From the NCBI RefSeq assembly GCF_001010285.1, contig NZ_CP011104.1, positions 682,001 through 746,000 on the forward strand: a stretch of DNA of 64,000 nt, in the 5' to 3' direction. Below the pieces are notes generated by a model that saw only the letters and a program-made list of their open reading frames with translations, did no database searches and was not told where the DNA came from. The stretch is from Photorhabdus thracensis. GTDB lineage: Bacteria > Pseudomonadota > Gammaproteobacteria > Enterobacterales > Enterobacteriaceae. This document shows positions 37,877 through 48,240 of this stretch, piece by piece; position 1 is the first letter of the stretch; each line of letters begins with the position of its first letter. The translations under genes and the position numbers were made by a program.

Positions 37877-39775
37877 ATGAGTATGAAAGGTCAGGAAACC
37901 CGTGGATTTCAGTCTGAAGTAAAACAACTTCTGCAATTAATGATCCATTCACTTTATTCCAATAAAGAGATTTTCCTTCGTGAGTTAATCTCAAATGCTT
38001 CCGATGCGGCTGACAAATTACGTTTCCGCGCATTATCTGCACCAGAACTTTATGAAGGTGATGGTGAACTGCGCGTTCGCCTCTCTTTTGATAAAGAGAA
38101 GAGATCTATCACGATCAGTGATAATGGCATTGGTATGACCCGTGATGAAGTCATCGATAATCTTGGCACTATTGCTAAATCAGGAACAAAAGCTTTCCTG
38201 GAATCTATTGGTTCAGATCAGGCTAAAGACAGCCAGTTAATTGGTCAATTTGGTGTTGGTTTTTACTCTGCCTTTATTGTATCTGATAAAGTCACGGTAC
38301 GTACCCGTGCTGCCGGTGCTTCAATTGATCAGGGCGTATTCTGGGAATCCGCTGGTGAAGGTGATTACACTGTCGCTGATATTGAAAAAGAAACTCGTGG
38401 TACAGAGATCACCCTTCATTTACGTGCAGGGGAAGATGACTTCCTGAATGACTGGCGTTTGCGTTCTGTTATCAGTAAATACTCTGACCATATTGCTCTG
38501 CCAGTTGAAATTGAAACTAAAAATAAGAGCGAAGAAGAGGGCGAAGAAGATACAGTAACCTGGGAAAAGATTAATAAAGCTCAGGCTTTGTGGACTCGTA
38601 GTAAATCTGAAATTACAGATGAAGAATATAAAGAGTTCTACAAACATATTTCCCATGATTTTACTGATCCGTTGATCTGGAGCCATAACCGCGTAGAGGG
38701 TAAACAGGAATATACCAGTATGCTCTATATTCCCTCTCAGGCTCCGTGGGATATGTGGAACCGTGAGCATAAGCACGGGTTGAAATTGTATGTCCAGCGC
38801 GTGTTTATCATGGATGACGCAGAACAGTTTATGCCAAACTATTTGCGCTTTGTTCGTGGCCTGATTGATTCCAATGATTTGCCGCTGAACGTTTCCCGTG
38901 AAATTCTGCAAGATAATTCTATTACCCGTAATTTACGTAATGCATTGACCAAACGTGCATTGCAGATGCTGGATAAGCTGGCGAAAGATGACGCAGAAAA
39001 ATACCAGCAATTCTGGCAGCAGTTTGGCCTGGTGATGAAAGAAGGTCCGGCAGAGGATAATACGAATAAGGAAGCTATCGCTAAATTGTTGCGTTTTGCT
39101 TCTACTCATAATGACAGTTCTGCGCAAACAGTTTCTTTGGAAGAATATGTCAGTAGGATGACCGAAGGTCAGGATAAAATCTACTATATCACTGCGGACA
39201 GTTATGCTGCGGCGAAAAATAGCCCTCATCTGGAGCTGTTCCGTAAGAAAGGTATTGAAGTTCTGTTGTTGTCAGAGCGTATTGATGAATGGATGATGGG
39301 ATACCTTACTGAGTTTGATGGTAAGAAATTCCAGTCAGTCAGTAAAGCTGATGAATCTCTGGATAAACTGGCAGATGAAGACAAAGCTGAGCAGGAAGAA
39401 ATTGATAAACAGCTGGAACCGTTTGTTGAGCGTGTGAAAACATTACTTGGCGATCGGGTAAAAGAGGTTAAATTGACTCACCGTTTGACGGATACTCCGG
39501 CAATTGTGACAACAAATGCGGATGAAATGAGCACTCAGATGGCGAAATTGTTTGCGGCGGCGGGTCAACAAGTGCCGGATGTTAAATACAATTTTGAACT
39601 GAATCCTGATCATCAATTAGTAAAACTGGTTGCCGATATCAGTGATGAAGCTCAATTCTCGGATTGGGTTGAATTACTGCTCGATCAGGCATTATTTGCT
39701 GAACGTGGTACATTAGAAGATCCAAACCAGTTTATTCGCCGTATGAATCAGCTATTACTGTCTGAAAAAGCTTGA
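37877..39775 (+). CDS. htpG: Molecular chaperone HtpG (Hsp90)
   Basis: Bacterial Hsp90, a dimeric ATP-dependent chaperone, 632 residues (E. coli 624). The ATP-binding (GHKL) domain shows [14 protein letters not shown] and the [11 protein letters not shown] motif, then [11 protein letters not shown]. Middle and dimerisation domains follow to LLLSEKA. An acidic insertion [13 protein letters not shown] near residue 215 is the charged linker region. The start at 37877 has GAGG six bases upstream; it is two codons longer than the E. coli start. It has its own sigma-32 promoter and terminator. Confidence 0.98.
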   Translation: MSMKGQETRGFQSEVKQLLQLMIHSLYSNKEIFLRELISNASDAADKLRFRALSAPELYEGDGELRVRLSFDKEKRSITISDNGIGMTRDEVIDNLGTIAKSGTKAFLESIGSDQAKDSQLIGQFGVGFYSAFIVSDKVTVRTRAAGASIDQGVFWESAGEGDYTVADIEKETRGTEITLHLRAGEDDFLNDWRLRSVISKYSDHIALPVEIETKNKSEEEGEEDTVTWEKINKAQALWTRSKSEITDEEYKEFYKHISHDFTDPLIWSHNRVEGKQEYTSMLYIPSQAPWDMWNREHKHGLKLYVQRVFIMDDAEQFMPNYLRFVRGLIDSNDLPLNVSREILQDNSITRNLRNALTKRALQMLDKLAKDDAEKYQQFWQQFGLVMKEGPAEDNTNKEAIAKLLRFASTHNDSSAQTVSLEEYVSRMTEGQDKIYYITADSYAAAKNSPHLELFRKKGIEVLLLSERIDEWMMGYLTEFDGKKFQSVSKADESLDKLADEDKAEQEEIDKQLEPFVERVKTLLGDRVKEVKLTHRLTDTPAIVTTNADEMSTQMAKLFAAAGQQVPDVKYNFELNPDHQLVKLVADISDEAQFSDWVELLLDQALFAERGTLEDPNQFIRRMNQLLLSEKA

Positions 39776-39801
39776 TTTAATTATTTTCTGGTAACGATTG
39801 T

Positions 39802-39844
39802 AAACCACGCCTCTGATAGTGAGATGGGGCGTGGTTTATTTTTT
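39802..39844 (+). terminator. Rho-independent terminator after htpG
   Basis: A 10-bp stem AAACCACGCC / GGCGTGGTTT is followed by ATTTTTT. Confidence 0.9.
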
Positions 39845-39932
39845 GCAAAAAAATATCACGAAATCGTTTCCCTGTTTTCTTGAGCGAACCCCATTCCAGA
39901 TGGTATGGTGACTCGTTTTCTTACAAATATAA

Positions 39933-40604
<672 letters not shown>

Positions 40605-40624
40605 TCAACCTTAGTGATGTTTAA

Positions 40625-40655
40625 AAGGCGGCTTATAAGCTGCCTTATCTTATTA
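40625..40655 (+). terminator. Rho-independent terminator after adk
   Basis: AAGGCGGCTT / AAGCTGCCTT form a ten-pair stem with one G-U pair and a two-base loop, followed by ATCTTATTATT. Confidence 0.7.
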
Positions 40656-40779
40656 TTATTTCTTTACTGTTTCAGGTAAATCAGTTGGTTTTTATTTATT
40701 GTTCTAGTGGATAAACATGATTTTCATCTCTATTTTATTGTGTTAGGGTGCTCACCAGAGAAGACAATAGGGAGTCGGC

Positions 40780-41772
40780 ATGATGAGCAGCAGTAAGTAT
40801 GGCGTTTTATTAGTTAATCTTGGCACTCCTGATGAACCGACAACTGCGGCTATAAAACGTTACTTAGCTGAGTTTCTGAGCGATAAAAGGGTTGTCGATT
40901 TTTCCAGATTTATCTGGATTCCAATACTATATGGCGTTATTTTGCCTCTCCGCTCTTCACGTGTGGCAAAGTTGTACCAGAAAATCTGGACTGATGAAGG
41001 CTCTCCCTTGTTAGTATATAGCCGTCGTCAGCAGAAATTGCTGGCAGAAAAACTGGCAGCGATTCCTGTTGAATTGGGAATGAGTTATGGTTCTCCATCG
41101 CTTGAGCAGGCAATTGACAATCTGCTCAAACAGGGTGTTGAGCAATTGATTGTCTTGCCACTGTATCCTCAGTATTCCTGTTCTACATCTGCGGCTGTAT
41201 TTGATGGTGTCAGCAAAGTATTGCAGAAATACCGCACTATCCCTGGAATTCACTTTATCCGTAGTTATGCTGACCATCCTGCTTATATTTCTGCATTGAA
41301 AGAGACTATTGAGCAGAGTTTCCATGAGCATGGCAAGCCGGACAGATTACTATTTTCCTACCATAGTATTCCACGGCGTTTTGTTGATACAGGTGATATT
41401 TATTCTGAACAGTGTGAGTTAACAACCCAGTTGCTAAAGCAAACAATTAACTATCCGGCAGAGCAGGTAATGATGACTTATCAATCGCGGTTTGGTCGTG
41501 AACCTTGGTTGACGCCATTCACTAATCAAACCATGAAATCATTACCTGATCAGGGAATAAAGCATATTCAGGTACTTTGCCCCGGCTTTTCGTCCGATTG
41601 TCTGGAAACGTTGGAAGAGATAAAACAGCAGAATAAAGAGATATTTCTTAATGCTGGTGGGCAGAAATGTGAATATATTCCTGCGCTTAACGACAATAGT
41701 AATCATATTTTTCTGCTGGAAGCGTTGGTGAGCGGGCTTGTCGGAAGCAAAACGAATAGTATATGCAATTAA
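40780..41772 (+). CDS. hemH: Ferrochelatase HemH
   Basis: Inserts Fe(II) into protoporphyrin IX to make haem, at the inner face of the membrane. It has 330 residues (E. coli 320). The family signature with the catalytic histidine is [19 protein letters not shown], and the start region has [16 protein letters not shown] and the end region [15 protein letters not shown]. Two adjacent ATG codons (40780 and 40783) are both usable after GGGAGTCGGC. Downstream is a Wzz-type gene and not aes as in E. coli. Confidence 0.97.
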   Translation: MMSSSKYGVLLVNLGTPDEPTTAAIKRYLAEFLSDKRVVDFSRFIWIPILYGVILPLRSSRVAKLYQKIWTDEGSPLLVYSRRQQKLLAEKLAAIPVELGMSYGSPSLEQAIDNLLKQGVEQLIVLPLYPQYSCSTSAAVFDGVSKVLQKYRTIPGIHFIRSYADHPAYISALKETIEQSFHEHGKPDRLLFSYHSIPRRFVDTGDIYSEQCELTTQLLKQTINYPAEQVMMTYQSRFGREPWLTPFTNQTMKSLPDQGIKHIQVLCPGFSSDCLETLEEIKQQNKEIFLNAGGQKCEYIPALNDNSNHIFLLEALVSGLVGSKTNSICN

Positions 41773-41935
41773 TCTATCATTAGGATTAAATGACTCTTTA
41801 ATGATATATTCTCACGCGGGAGTCTATCTATCCGAGCTGTTTCGCCCGGTTTTTCAGGATATAAACTGACGGCTCTGTGGGATGATGTTTTGTAGAATAG
41901 TTAGCAACAGTCATATTTGAATTTGGACATAAATA

Positions 41936-43039
41936 ATGAGTATTAAACCGATTAAAAGCACTAACTCCAGTGAAGAATATTTTAATTATTACAATTCAAA
42001 ACAAGACGATGAAATTGATTTGTTTGAGTTATTCTCTGTTTTATTTCAATCAAAGTTATTGATTATTGCTGTTACTATCATTTTTGCTGTTATTGGTTTT
42101 ACAGCAGCATCTCTTATGCCACAAAAATGGACCAGTTCAGCTTCAGTTATTCAACCTCAACTTGAAGAAATACAGCCACTTAAAAACATTCTGACTAAGT
42201 TAGAGGTTTTAAGTTTACAACCATCGGTAACTTCATCATCACTGTATGATAGTTTTTTAAATAATTTTAACTCACGTGTTTTACGAGAAGAATATCTGGT
42301 TAATACAGAATATTTTAAAAATCTGATAGCTGAATCAGATGATCATTCACCACTTGCAAAAAGAAAACTTATTGAAAAGATTGTAAATAGTAATATTTCA
42401 TCTTCAAAAATGGAAAAAGATGATAGAAGTGGTGAAACTGAACTGACTTTCAGTGCCGGAACTGCTGAGGATGCATATAACCTGCTAAATGGCTATATCA
42501 GCTATGTGTCGTCTGTTGTCCATCAGCAGTTGGAAAGTGAATTGAGTGATATGGTAAAACAGAAGCTTGCCTACTCCGAAGGCTTGTATACAGTTGATTT
42601 GAACCGTGTTCATAATATACAGAGAGCTAATATTGAGCGATTGAAATATTCATTATCTATCGCCACTTCAGCGGGAATTAAAAAGCCTATTTCCAGCGAA
42701 GGGGCAATGATCAAAGACGATCCAGATTATTCCATTGCTTTGGGTGCTGATGCATTACAACGTAAGCTGCAAATTACCGAAGAGATCAAAGATCCATCTT
42801 TGATTGATGGTGATTTACGTAACCGCATGTTCTATATAAATGAACTTAAATCACTTAGAATAGATAAAGTTAACTTCCAGCCATTCAAATATATGCAGGC
42901 TCCTTATGAACCAACGGCGAAAGATTCGCCTAAGCGTCTGCTTATTCTGGTAGGCAGTGCCTTTATCGGTTTGATCTTGGCGGTAATATTTGTTCTGATT
43001 CGTCACGTGGCGCGCAGTCGTCAGCAGCAAGTGGCTTAA
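41936..43039 (+). CDS. Wzz/FepE-family polysaccharide chain-length regulator
   Basis: A 367-residue inner-membrane protein of the Wzz/PCP-1 type, which sets O-antigen chain length with Wzy. One transmembrane segment lies at about 38-58 (LLIIAVTIIFAVIGFTAASL) and a second at about 334-356 (LLILVGSAFIGLILAVIFVL). The long periplasmic region between them has coiled-coil-like stretches, and the Pro-rich motif before TM2 reads YMQAPYEPTAKDSPKRLL. It lies between hemH and gsk, where Yersinia species carry their O-antigen cluster ending in wzz. No glycosyltransferase or sugar genes accompany it here. Wzz and the longer-acting FepE cannot be told apart with certainty. Confidence 0.85.
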   Translation: MSIKPIKSTNSSEEYFNYYNSKQDDEIDLFELFSVLFQSKLLIIAVTIIFAVIGFTAASLMPQKWTSSASVIQPQLEEIQPLKNILTKLEVLSLQPSVTSSSLYDSFLNNFNSRVLREEYLVNTEYFKNLIAESDDHSPLAKRKLIEKIVNSNISSSKMEKDDRSGETELTFSAGTAEDAYNLLNGYISYVSSVVHQQLESELSDMVKQKLAYSEGLYTVDLNRVHNIQRANIERLKYSLSIATSAGIKKPISSEGAMIKDDPDYSIALGADALQRKLQITEEIKDPSLIDGDLRNRMFYINELKSLRIDKVNFQPFKYMQAPYEPTAKDSPKRLLILVGSAFIGLILAVIFVLIRHVARSRQQQVA

Positions 43040-43135
43040 TCTCTCTGGCAGCGGGTGTCGCAATGACACTTGCTGCCTGTCAGTTTTTATTGTGCTAACA
43101 TGCTGCATCTTTTCGCGTTATAGCATCAATCAAAT

Positions 43136-44446
43136 ATGAAATTCCCTGGTAAACGTAAATCAAAACACTATTTTCCCGTCAGTCTGCGTGATCCTTTACT
43201 CCAGCCAATTAAAGAAATGATGGATGGTGAGAATAACCGAGCTTATATTGTTGGTATCGATCAGACATTAGTAGATATTGAGGCGAAAGTAGACGAAGAT
43301 TTTATCCGGCGTTATCACCTCAGCCAGGGACACTCATTAGTTATTGAAGATGATGTAGCTGAAACCTTGTATAGAGAACTGACGGATAACAATCTTATCA
43401 GCCACGAATTTGCCGGTGGCACGATCGGTAATACTTTACATAATTATTCAGTGCTGGCTGATGATCGTTCCGTCTTACTGGGCACGATGTGTAACAACAT
43501 TCAGATTGGCAGCTATGCTTACCGCTACTTATGTAACACCTCCAGCCGAACTGATCTAAATTATTTACAAGGTGTGGATGGCGCAATTGGCCGCTGTTTT
43601 ACGCTGGTAACAGAAAATGGTGAACGGACTTTTGCCATTAGTCCTGGACAAATGAACCAACTAAAACCGGAGAGTATTCCTGAGCAGATTATCGCTGAAG
43701 CTTCAGCCTTGGTATTGACTGCTTATTTGGTTCGTTGCAAGCCAGGGGAACTAATGCCAGAAGCAACAATGAAGGCCATCGAATATGCGAAAAAACACAG
43801 TGTACCTGTCGTTCTGACTTTGGGGACAAAATATGTTATTGCTGATGATCCACAATGGTGGCGCGATTTCCTGGTTGAGAATATTTCTGTTCTGGCAATG
43901 AATGAAGATGAAGCTTATGAGCTTACTGGTTTCAGTGATCCATTATTGGCGTCAGATATGGCTCTGGATTGGGTTGATTTGGTTTTGTGTACCGCTGGTC
44001 CTGCGGGATTATATATGGCGGGATATACGGAAAAAGACTATAAGCGTCAGACAACTCACCCATTGCTACCAGGTGCTATTGCTGAATTTAACCGTTATGA
44101 ATTCAGCCGCGCTATGCGTAAATCTGATTGCCAAACCCCAATGAAAGTTTACTCCCATATTGAACCTTATATGGGCGGGCCAGAAAAAATTATGAATACC
44201 AATGGTGCAGGTGATGGTGCTTTATCTGCGTTACTGCATGATATAACCGCCAACAACCATCACAGAATGAATGTGCCTAATTCCAGTAAGCATATTCGTA
44301 CTTACCTGACATATTCATCACTTGCCCAGGTTTGTAAATATGCAAACAGAGTGAGTTATCAGGTATTGAGTCAGCACTCACCACGATTAAGCCGTGGTTT
44401 ACCAGAAAAAGAAGATAGTCTGGAAGAGTCTTACTGGGAACGGTAA
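43136..44446 (+). CDS. gsk: Inosine-guanosine kinase
   Basis: PfkB-family sugar kinase of 436 residues (E. coli 434) that phosphorylates guanosine and inosine for purine salvage. The N-terminal ligand region contains FAGGTIGNTLHNYSVLADD, and the ATP/catalytic motif NTNGAGDGALSALLHD has the conserved catalytic aspartate. The start MKFPGKRKSKHYFPVSLRDP is family-typical. It is ended by a strong terminator, after which the accessory island begins; in E. coli ybaL is the next gene. Confidence 0.97.
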   Translation: MKFPGKRKSKHYFPVSLRDPLLQPIKEMMDGENNRAYIVGIDQTLVDIEAKVDEDFIRRYHLSQGHSLVIEDDVAETLYRELTDNNLISHEFAGGTIGNTLHNYSVLADDRSVLLGTMCNNIQIGSYAYRYLCNTSSRTDLNYLQGVDGAIGRCFTLVTENGERTFAISPGQMNQLKPESIPEQIIAEASALVLTAYLVRCKPGELMPEATMKAIEYAKKHSVPVVLTLGTKYVIADDPQWWRDFLVENISVLAMNEDEAYELTGFSDPLLASDMALDWVDLVLCTAGPAGLYMAGYTEKDYKRQTTHPLLPGAIAEFNRYEFSRAMRKSDCQTPMKVYSHIEPYMGGPEKIMNTNGAGDGALSALLHDITANNHHRMNVPNSSKHIRTYLTYSSLAQVCKYANRVSYQVLSQHSPRLSRGLPEKEDSLEESYWER

Positions 44447-44490
44447 TTATTAAATAATATTAGCTTATTATATTCATCACTGCGTAATTT

Positions 44491-44523
44491 AATACGGCTG
44501 TAGCTTACAGCCGTATTTTTTTT
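44491..44523 (+). terminator. Rho-independent terminator after gsk
   Basis: A 12-bp stem AATACGGCTGTA / TACAGCCGTATT with a three-base loop is followed by six to seven T residues. It separates the core genome from the island. Confidence 0.93.
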
Positions 44524-44734
44524 CTAAACGGAATAGATTACACTGATCACTAACACGTTACGCATTATAATTCTGGTTTGAATCTACTGACTTCCGGAAT
44601 AACTGTTCTTAAACGGGACAGAGATTATCTTATGAAACTCGTGATATAATAAATGTATAACAAAAATAACAATTCCGTAACTTCATAAAATCTTTATTAT
44701 GAGACTACCAATATAAACAATGAGATGATTTAAA

Positions 44735-45343
44735 ATGTCTGCGAAATACGTAATTATTACACGCTTTCCATTAAAAAAACAAACTGATACTCATAAGTTC
44801 AACACATTGAAAAATAAAAATAATAAAAAATATTTTATTTCAGATGAACAAGGAATTAATGAATTATTAGAACTTCGTTCTTTTTCATCAATTGATGAAA
44901 TAAGCGAAAGTGAAAACGAATTAGAGTCGGCATTTGAGAGTTTTTCTTCAATCTTGAGCGGAGATATTTGCCGTGAATTGGTAAAATTTGTTGAAGCGCC
45001 AATTGACTCAGAAGATGAACTTCCTATTACGGAGTATATTCAACTTCGTCATGTAGAAGTACCAGCAGAAAATTATAAACAATACCGTCAATGGCGTGAA
45101 GAGACAATCTTTAATGTGGTACGGGAAAATAAAGATAAGATTATCAGTTTTGAAGCCTACCATTCTCTGATTAGTGGTCAACCTGGTGTTATGTTTATTT
45201 CGGCATTTAATGTAGATAAAGAAAGCTATTTAGAGGTGTTTACCAATGAACGTTATCGGAATATTATCCAGCAAGCTGGGGATAACTACATTACAGGAGG
45301 AAATGGTGGTCTTTATACTCGTATTTATCGTTCTATTTCTTGA
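44735..45343 (+). CDS. Dimeric alpha/beta-barrel-like protein of unknown function
   Basis: A 202-residue AT-rich gene product without signal peptide or membrane segment. The C-terminal half (about 99-200: YIQLRHVEVPAENYKQYRQW, then FEAYHSLISGQPGVMFISAF, then LYTRIYRSI) has the beta-alpha-beta rhythm of stress-responsive or antibiotic-monooxygenase-type dimeric alpha/beta barrels. The N-terminal half may be a second degenerate copy (YVIITRFPL at the start). Such proteins often act as cyclases, isomerases or small oxygenases, but no catalytic residue can be assigned. It is the first gene of a co-directional group, 23 bases before the AfsA-like gene. No specific family name can be given. Confidence 0.6.
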   Translation: MSAKYVIITRFPLKKQTDTHKFNTLKNKNNKKYFISDEQGINELLELRSFSSIDEISESENELESAFESFSSILSGDICRELVKFVEAPIDSEDELPITEYIQLRHVEVPAENYKQYRQWREETIFNVVRENKDKIISFEAYHSLISGQPGVMFISAFNVDKESYLEVFTNERYRNIIQQAGDNYITGGNGGLYTRIYRSIS

Positions 45344-45366
45344 TGTTTTAAAATCTGGTAACGAAA

Positions 45367-46161
45367 ATGAAAAACACAGCAGCGTGTAAAAAAATAGTCG
45401 TTGTAGGGGACAAGTTTAATGCATTTGCCAATGGTAAAGATGTCGTTACCATTAGCCAATTGGATCTTATTACACAAATCCCTGCTCATATTATTGATAC
45501 AAAGAAGCAGTTTATTGTTGGTCAGGGAGTAAGATATGATTTTGCAGAAAAAGTATTAGATAATCAGAAGAGAAACCAGTGCCATAATAACGAAATAGAT
45601 TTGACTACTTTGCAACAGTTAACCGTTTCGAGGAAAAATGAATACTCACATAAGAAAATAACACATAATACGGTGATAGGTGTTGCAGAGAAAGTGAATG
45701 AAAATTTATTTTCTTTACCACTGTTAATTGATGAACGTTGTGAATTAATGGCTGACCATCAAACAGGGCAACATATTCAAGGGATGATTTTAGTTGAGGC
45801 TTGTCGTCAGACTTTTATAGCTGTGACAGAAGAGTTTTATATGTCAGATAAAGTAGGACAGTCTTATTATGTTATCAATGACATGAATATAAAATTTTCA
45901 AACTTTTTATTCCCTTTACCAGCAGTAGTTAATTATGAATTGGTAGAAGAAGATATTAACGATCGCCGTTCCCGTTTTAAAGCTAATATTCATATCTCAC
46001 AACATACAACACTTTGTGCATCTATGGCTGTTTCCTTCACGGTTTATCCAGAAAAAGTGATCAGCAAAAAAGAAGCAGCAATGGCTAACGAAATCACTAA
46101 GGCTATTTTGCAGACTCAAAACATAAGCACACAAGCTGTTGAGGGGAATGTATATGCCTGA
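45367..46161 (+). CDS. AfsA-type hotdog protein (A-factor biosynthesis family)
   Basis: A 264-residue protein with a recognisable AfsA hotdog domain at about 90-235. The core motif DHQTGQHIQGMILVEACRQ (130-148) contains the family glutamate (Glu144) followed by Arg147 and Gln148. A first, weaker hotdog may occupy residues 20-80, so a two-domain AfsA layout is possible. In Streptomyces AfsA and MmfL join a beta-ketoacyl thioester to dihydroxyacetone phosphate on the way to gamma-butyrolactone or furan signals. The stop overlaps the next gene by eight bases. A HAD phosphatase and a thiolase are further downstream, which fits such chemistry. The substrate is an inference, since many proteobacterial AfsA-like proteins are uncharacterised. 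Confidence 0.78.
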   Translation: MKNTAACKKIVVVGDKFNAFANGKDVVTISQLDLITQIPAHIIDTKKQFIVGQGVRYDFAEKVLDNQKRNQCHNNEIDLTTLQQLTVSRKNEYSHKKITHNTVIGVAEKVNENLFSLPLLIDERCELMADHQTGQHIQGMILVEACRQTFIAVTEEFYMSDKVGQSYYVINDMNIKFSNFLFPLPAVVNYELVEEDINDRRSRFKANIHISQHTTLCASMAVSFTVYPEKVISKKEAAMANEITKAILQTQNISTQAVEGNVYA

Positions 46162-46984
46162 AAAATACGGTCAAACTTATAATCTGGCCGTCACTACGCA
46201 GGGGCCTCTTTATCCCCCTGCTGAGGTGGTGGATATTCACGGGAATTTTGTCGTGGTCGGTCAGATTCCCTCTGATGATGGTATTCGTTGGGGCTGTGCA
46301 ATTGTGAATCAGAACAGTCCGTTGCCACCTTATGGACAGGTTGAACCATATAATATTGTTCAGAATCTTGATGAACAGTCAAAAGACTATCTGGTAAAAA
46401 TCACCTTATATACATTGCCATTACCGCTACCGATGAATAACTATCCTATGATATTTGCTCCAGAGCAGCGACCAGAAGCAGCTCGAGATCAGCGACCAAG
46501 CAGGCCATTACATGAAGGATATATTGCTGATTTCCGAGCTTCTGATGGACGACGTAAGCTGCAACCTATCACATTGTGGGATTGGATGAAGGCTAAGGGG
46601 ACTCTGACGGTAACTCTGAGTAAAGACAAGCGCAGTGCACGCTTTGATTTTACCTTTAAGCATCTGGTACCACACAGTGTTTATACTGTTATGAGTCTGC
46701 GTGAACGAGATCTGGCTCTTGAGAAACCTAGTCGTCCAGGGCCGCTCGGAATACCTAACGTTTTTGTTACTGATGCTGAAGGGAACGCAGAATATTGGGC
46801 AGAATTATCTAATCCATTCCCCTCAGGGGGAAAGGAGCGTAACCGTATTATCAACATTGTTGTTCTTTTTATGAGTTGTCAGCAAAGTTTTGGCGGTGCG
46901 ATAGGTTTATATGGTTTGGGGGGGGATATCCATGCTCATCTAAAATTACCTACTGCTTCTTTCAGTGAATTCACTACTTTTTAA
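46154..46984 (+). CDS. Unknown protein encoded with the AfsA-like gene
   Basis: A 276-residue protein I do not recognise. It has no signal peptide or membrane segment, is rich in Pro, and has a central WDWMKAKGTLTVTL stretch and a C-terminal segment SFGGAIGLYGLGGDIHAHLK with a His-Ala-His pair. A beta-sandwich is plausible from alternating hydrophobic residues. The frame opens with TTG at 46139, but the ATG at 46154 is seven bases after GAGGGG and overlaps the upstream stop codon, which indicates translational coupling with the AfsA-like gene. Its base composition is less AT-rich than the two genes before it. Confidence 0.7.
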   Translation: MPEKYGQTYNLAVTTQGPLYPPAEVVDIHGNFVVVGQIPSDDGIRWGCAIVNQNSPLPPYGQVEPYNIVQNLDEQSKDYLVKITLYTLPLPLPMNNYPMIFAPEQRPEAARDQRPSRPLHEGYIADFRASDGRRKLQPITLWDWMKAKGTLTVTLSKDKRSARFDFTFKHLVPHSVYTVMSLRERDLALEKPSRPGPLGIPNVFVTDAEGNAEYWAELSNPFPSGGKERNRIINIVVLFMSCQQSFGGAIGLYGLGGDIHAHLKLPTASFSEFTTF

Positions 46985-47080
46985 ATAATTACAACACCAA
47001 GAAAAATAACTACAAGAATGTAATTAAACAGATTTTTTAACTAAAATCCTATCAAAAAATTTATTAGGAGAGTAGGAACT

Positions 47081-47755
47081 GTGAAGCGAATAGCCGCTTT
47101 TTTCGATGTTGATGAAACTTTGATAAAAATGAAAAGTATGTTTCATTTTTATCAATTTTGGTGCCATTGTCGCCAACGTCAGCATGAATATAATGCATTT
47201 AATGAGCGGTTTATAACTGCTCTTTCTCAGGGAGCTAAAAGAGAAGAATTAAATCGTATGTATTATCGGCAACTCAGTGGAGTTTATATAGATGAGTTGT
47301 ATCAAGAGGGTGAGAATTGGTTTAATAAGTTTCTTAAAAAGGATGAGATTTATATTTCGTCAGCAATAGATGCGTTTTATAAACATCAGACTTATGGTCA
47401 TTTAACAGTATTTATCTCCGGCTCCATGTTGCCTTTATTAAAGCCATTGGGACGGCATTTGGGAGTGGATGTTATTCTGTGTACGCAATTATTGTTAAAT
47501 AAAGAAGGAAAACTAACAGGAGAGATAGATGAACCACAAACCATAGGAGAAGGAAAGAAAAAAGCATTAATTCCCTTTTCATACAGCCAACATATTGATC
47601 TGGAAAATAGCTTTGCTTATGGCGACGACCTTTCTGATGTATCGATGTTAGAGGCTACAGGAAATCCGGTTTGCGTTGGTGATAATACAAATCTGGCCGC
47701 ATATGCTCGAAGGAATAATTGGGAAATTCTTACTGAAAGTGCCCATATTTATTGA
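47081..47755 (+). CDS. HAD-superfamily IB phosphatase
   Basis: A 224-residue HAD hydrolase of the SerB-like IB group. The nucleophile motif is FFDVDETLI with Asp9 and the acid/base Asp11; motif II is VFISGS (about 109-114), and motif IV is AYGDDLSDVSMLE. The cap region is helical (about 20-95). It starts with GTG at 47081 after AGGAG. In butyrolactone and methylenomycin-furan pathways a HAD-type phosphatase removes the DHAP-derived phosphate, so its presence two genes after an AfsA-like protein is suggestive. The substrate is not readable from the sequence. Confidence 0.82.
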   Translation: MKRIAAFFDVDETLIKMKSMFHFYQFWCHCRQRQHEYNAFNERFITALSQGAKREELNRMYYRQLSGVYIDELYQEGENWFNKFLKKDEIYISSAIDAFYKHQTYGHLTVFISGSMLPLLKPLGRHLGVDVILCTQLLLNKEGKLTGEIDEPQTIGEGKKKALIPFSYSQHIDLENSFAYGDDLSDVSMLEATGNPVCVGDNTNLAAYARRNNWEILTESAHIY

Positions 47756-47829
47756 AGAATATTATGAAAATTGAAAAGAATGATAATTATAAAAACCACG
47801 TAGAGTAACATATTAGTAAGGAAAACAAG

Positions 47830-48240
47830 ATGAAAATGGGTAAAGAATTAACCGAACATGGTCGCTCTATTATGGAGTCATTAGAGCCAGGTTTGGCAGA
47901 TCGAGTAATGGGAAGTTTAGCAGAACTGGATGCAGACTTACCATTTTTGATTACTGATTATGCCTTTGGTGCAGTTGTGGGACGTGAAGGTTTGGATCTT
48001 AAAACGCGTGAGATGCTCTCAGTAGCCTCTTTGATTACTTTAGGTAATGCTCAGCCTCAATTAGAACTGCATATGCGTGCTGCACTTAATGTAGGAGTCA
48101 CAGAGAAAGAGTTATTGGAGATTGTAATCCAGATGGCTGTGTACGCTGGTGTTCCCGCCTGCATGAATGGGCTAACTGCGTTCCGTGCAGCTATAGCTCA
48201 AAGAAATGCACTGAAGAGTGAAACAGGAGGGAAATCATGA
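47830..48240 (+). CDS. Carboxymuconolactone decarboxylase-family protein
   Basis: A 136-residue all-helical protein of the CMD/AhpD family. The family core reads LELHMRAALNVGVTEKELLE with the conserved histidine and glutamates. It has no CxxC pair, so it is not an AhpD-type peroxidase and is closer to the PcaC type, which decarboxylates a butenolide-like lactone acid. Its stop codon overlaps the thiolase start (ATGA), so they are translationally coupled. No other catechol-pathway genes are nearby. A role on a lactone intermediate of the cluster is an inference. Confidence 0.78.
   Translation: MKMGKELTEHGRSIMESLEPGLADRVMGSLAELDADLPFLITDYAFGAVVGREGLDLKTREMLSVASLITLGNAQPQLELHMRAALNVGVTEKELLEIVIQMAVYAGVPACMNGLTAFRAAIAQRNALKSETGGKS

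Noticed and set aside
41773-41935. Possible JUMPstart/ops leader for a polysaccharide operon before wzz
   Set aside because: The ops core GGCGGTAGC is not present in the interval, so no RfaH-type control can be claimed.
44622-44650. TATAAT at 44645-44650 as the promoter of the AfsA cluster
   Set aside because: The -10 box is good, but no acceptable -35 element lies at 16-18 bases, and the region is AT-rich enough for chance matches.
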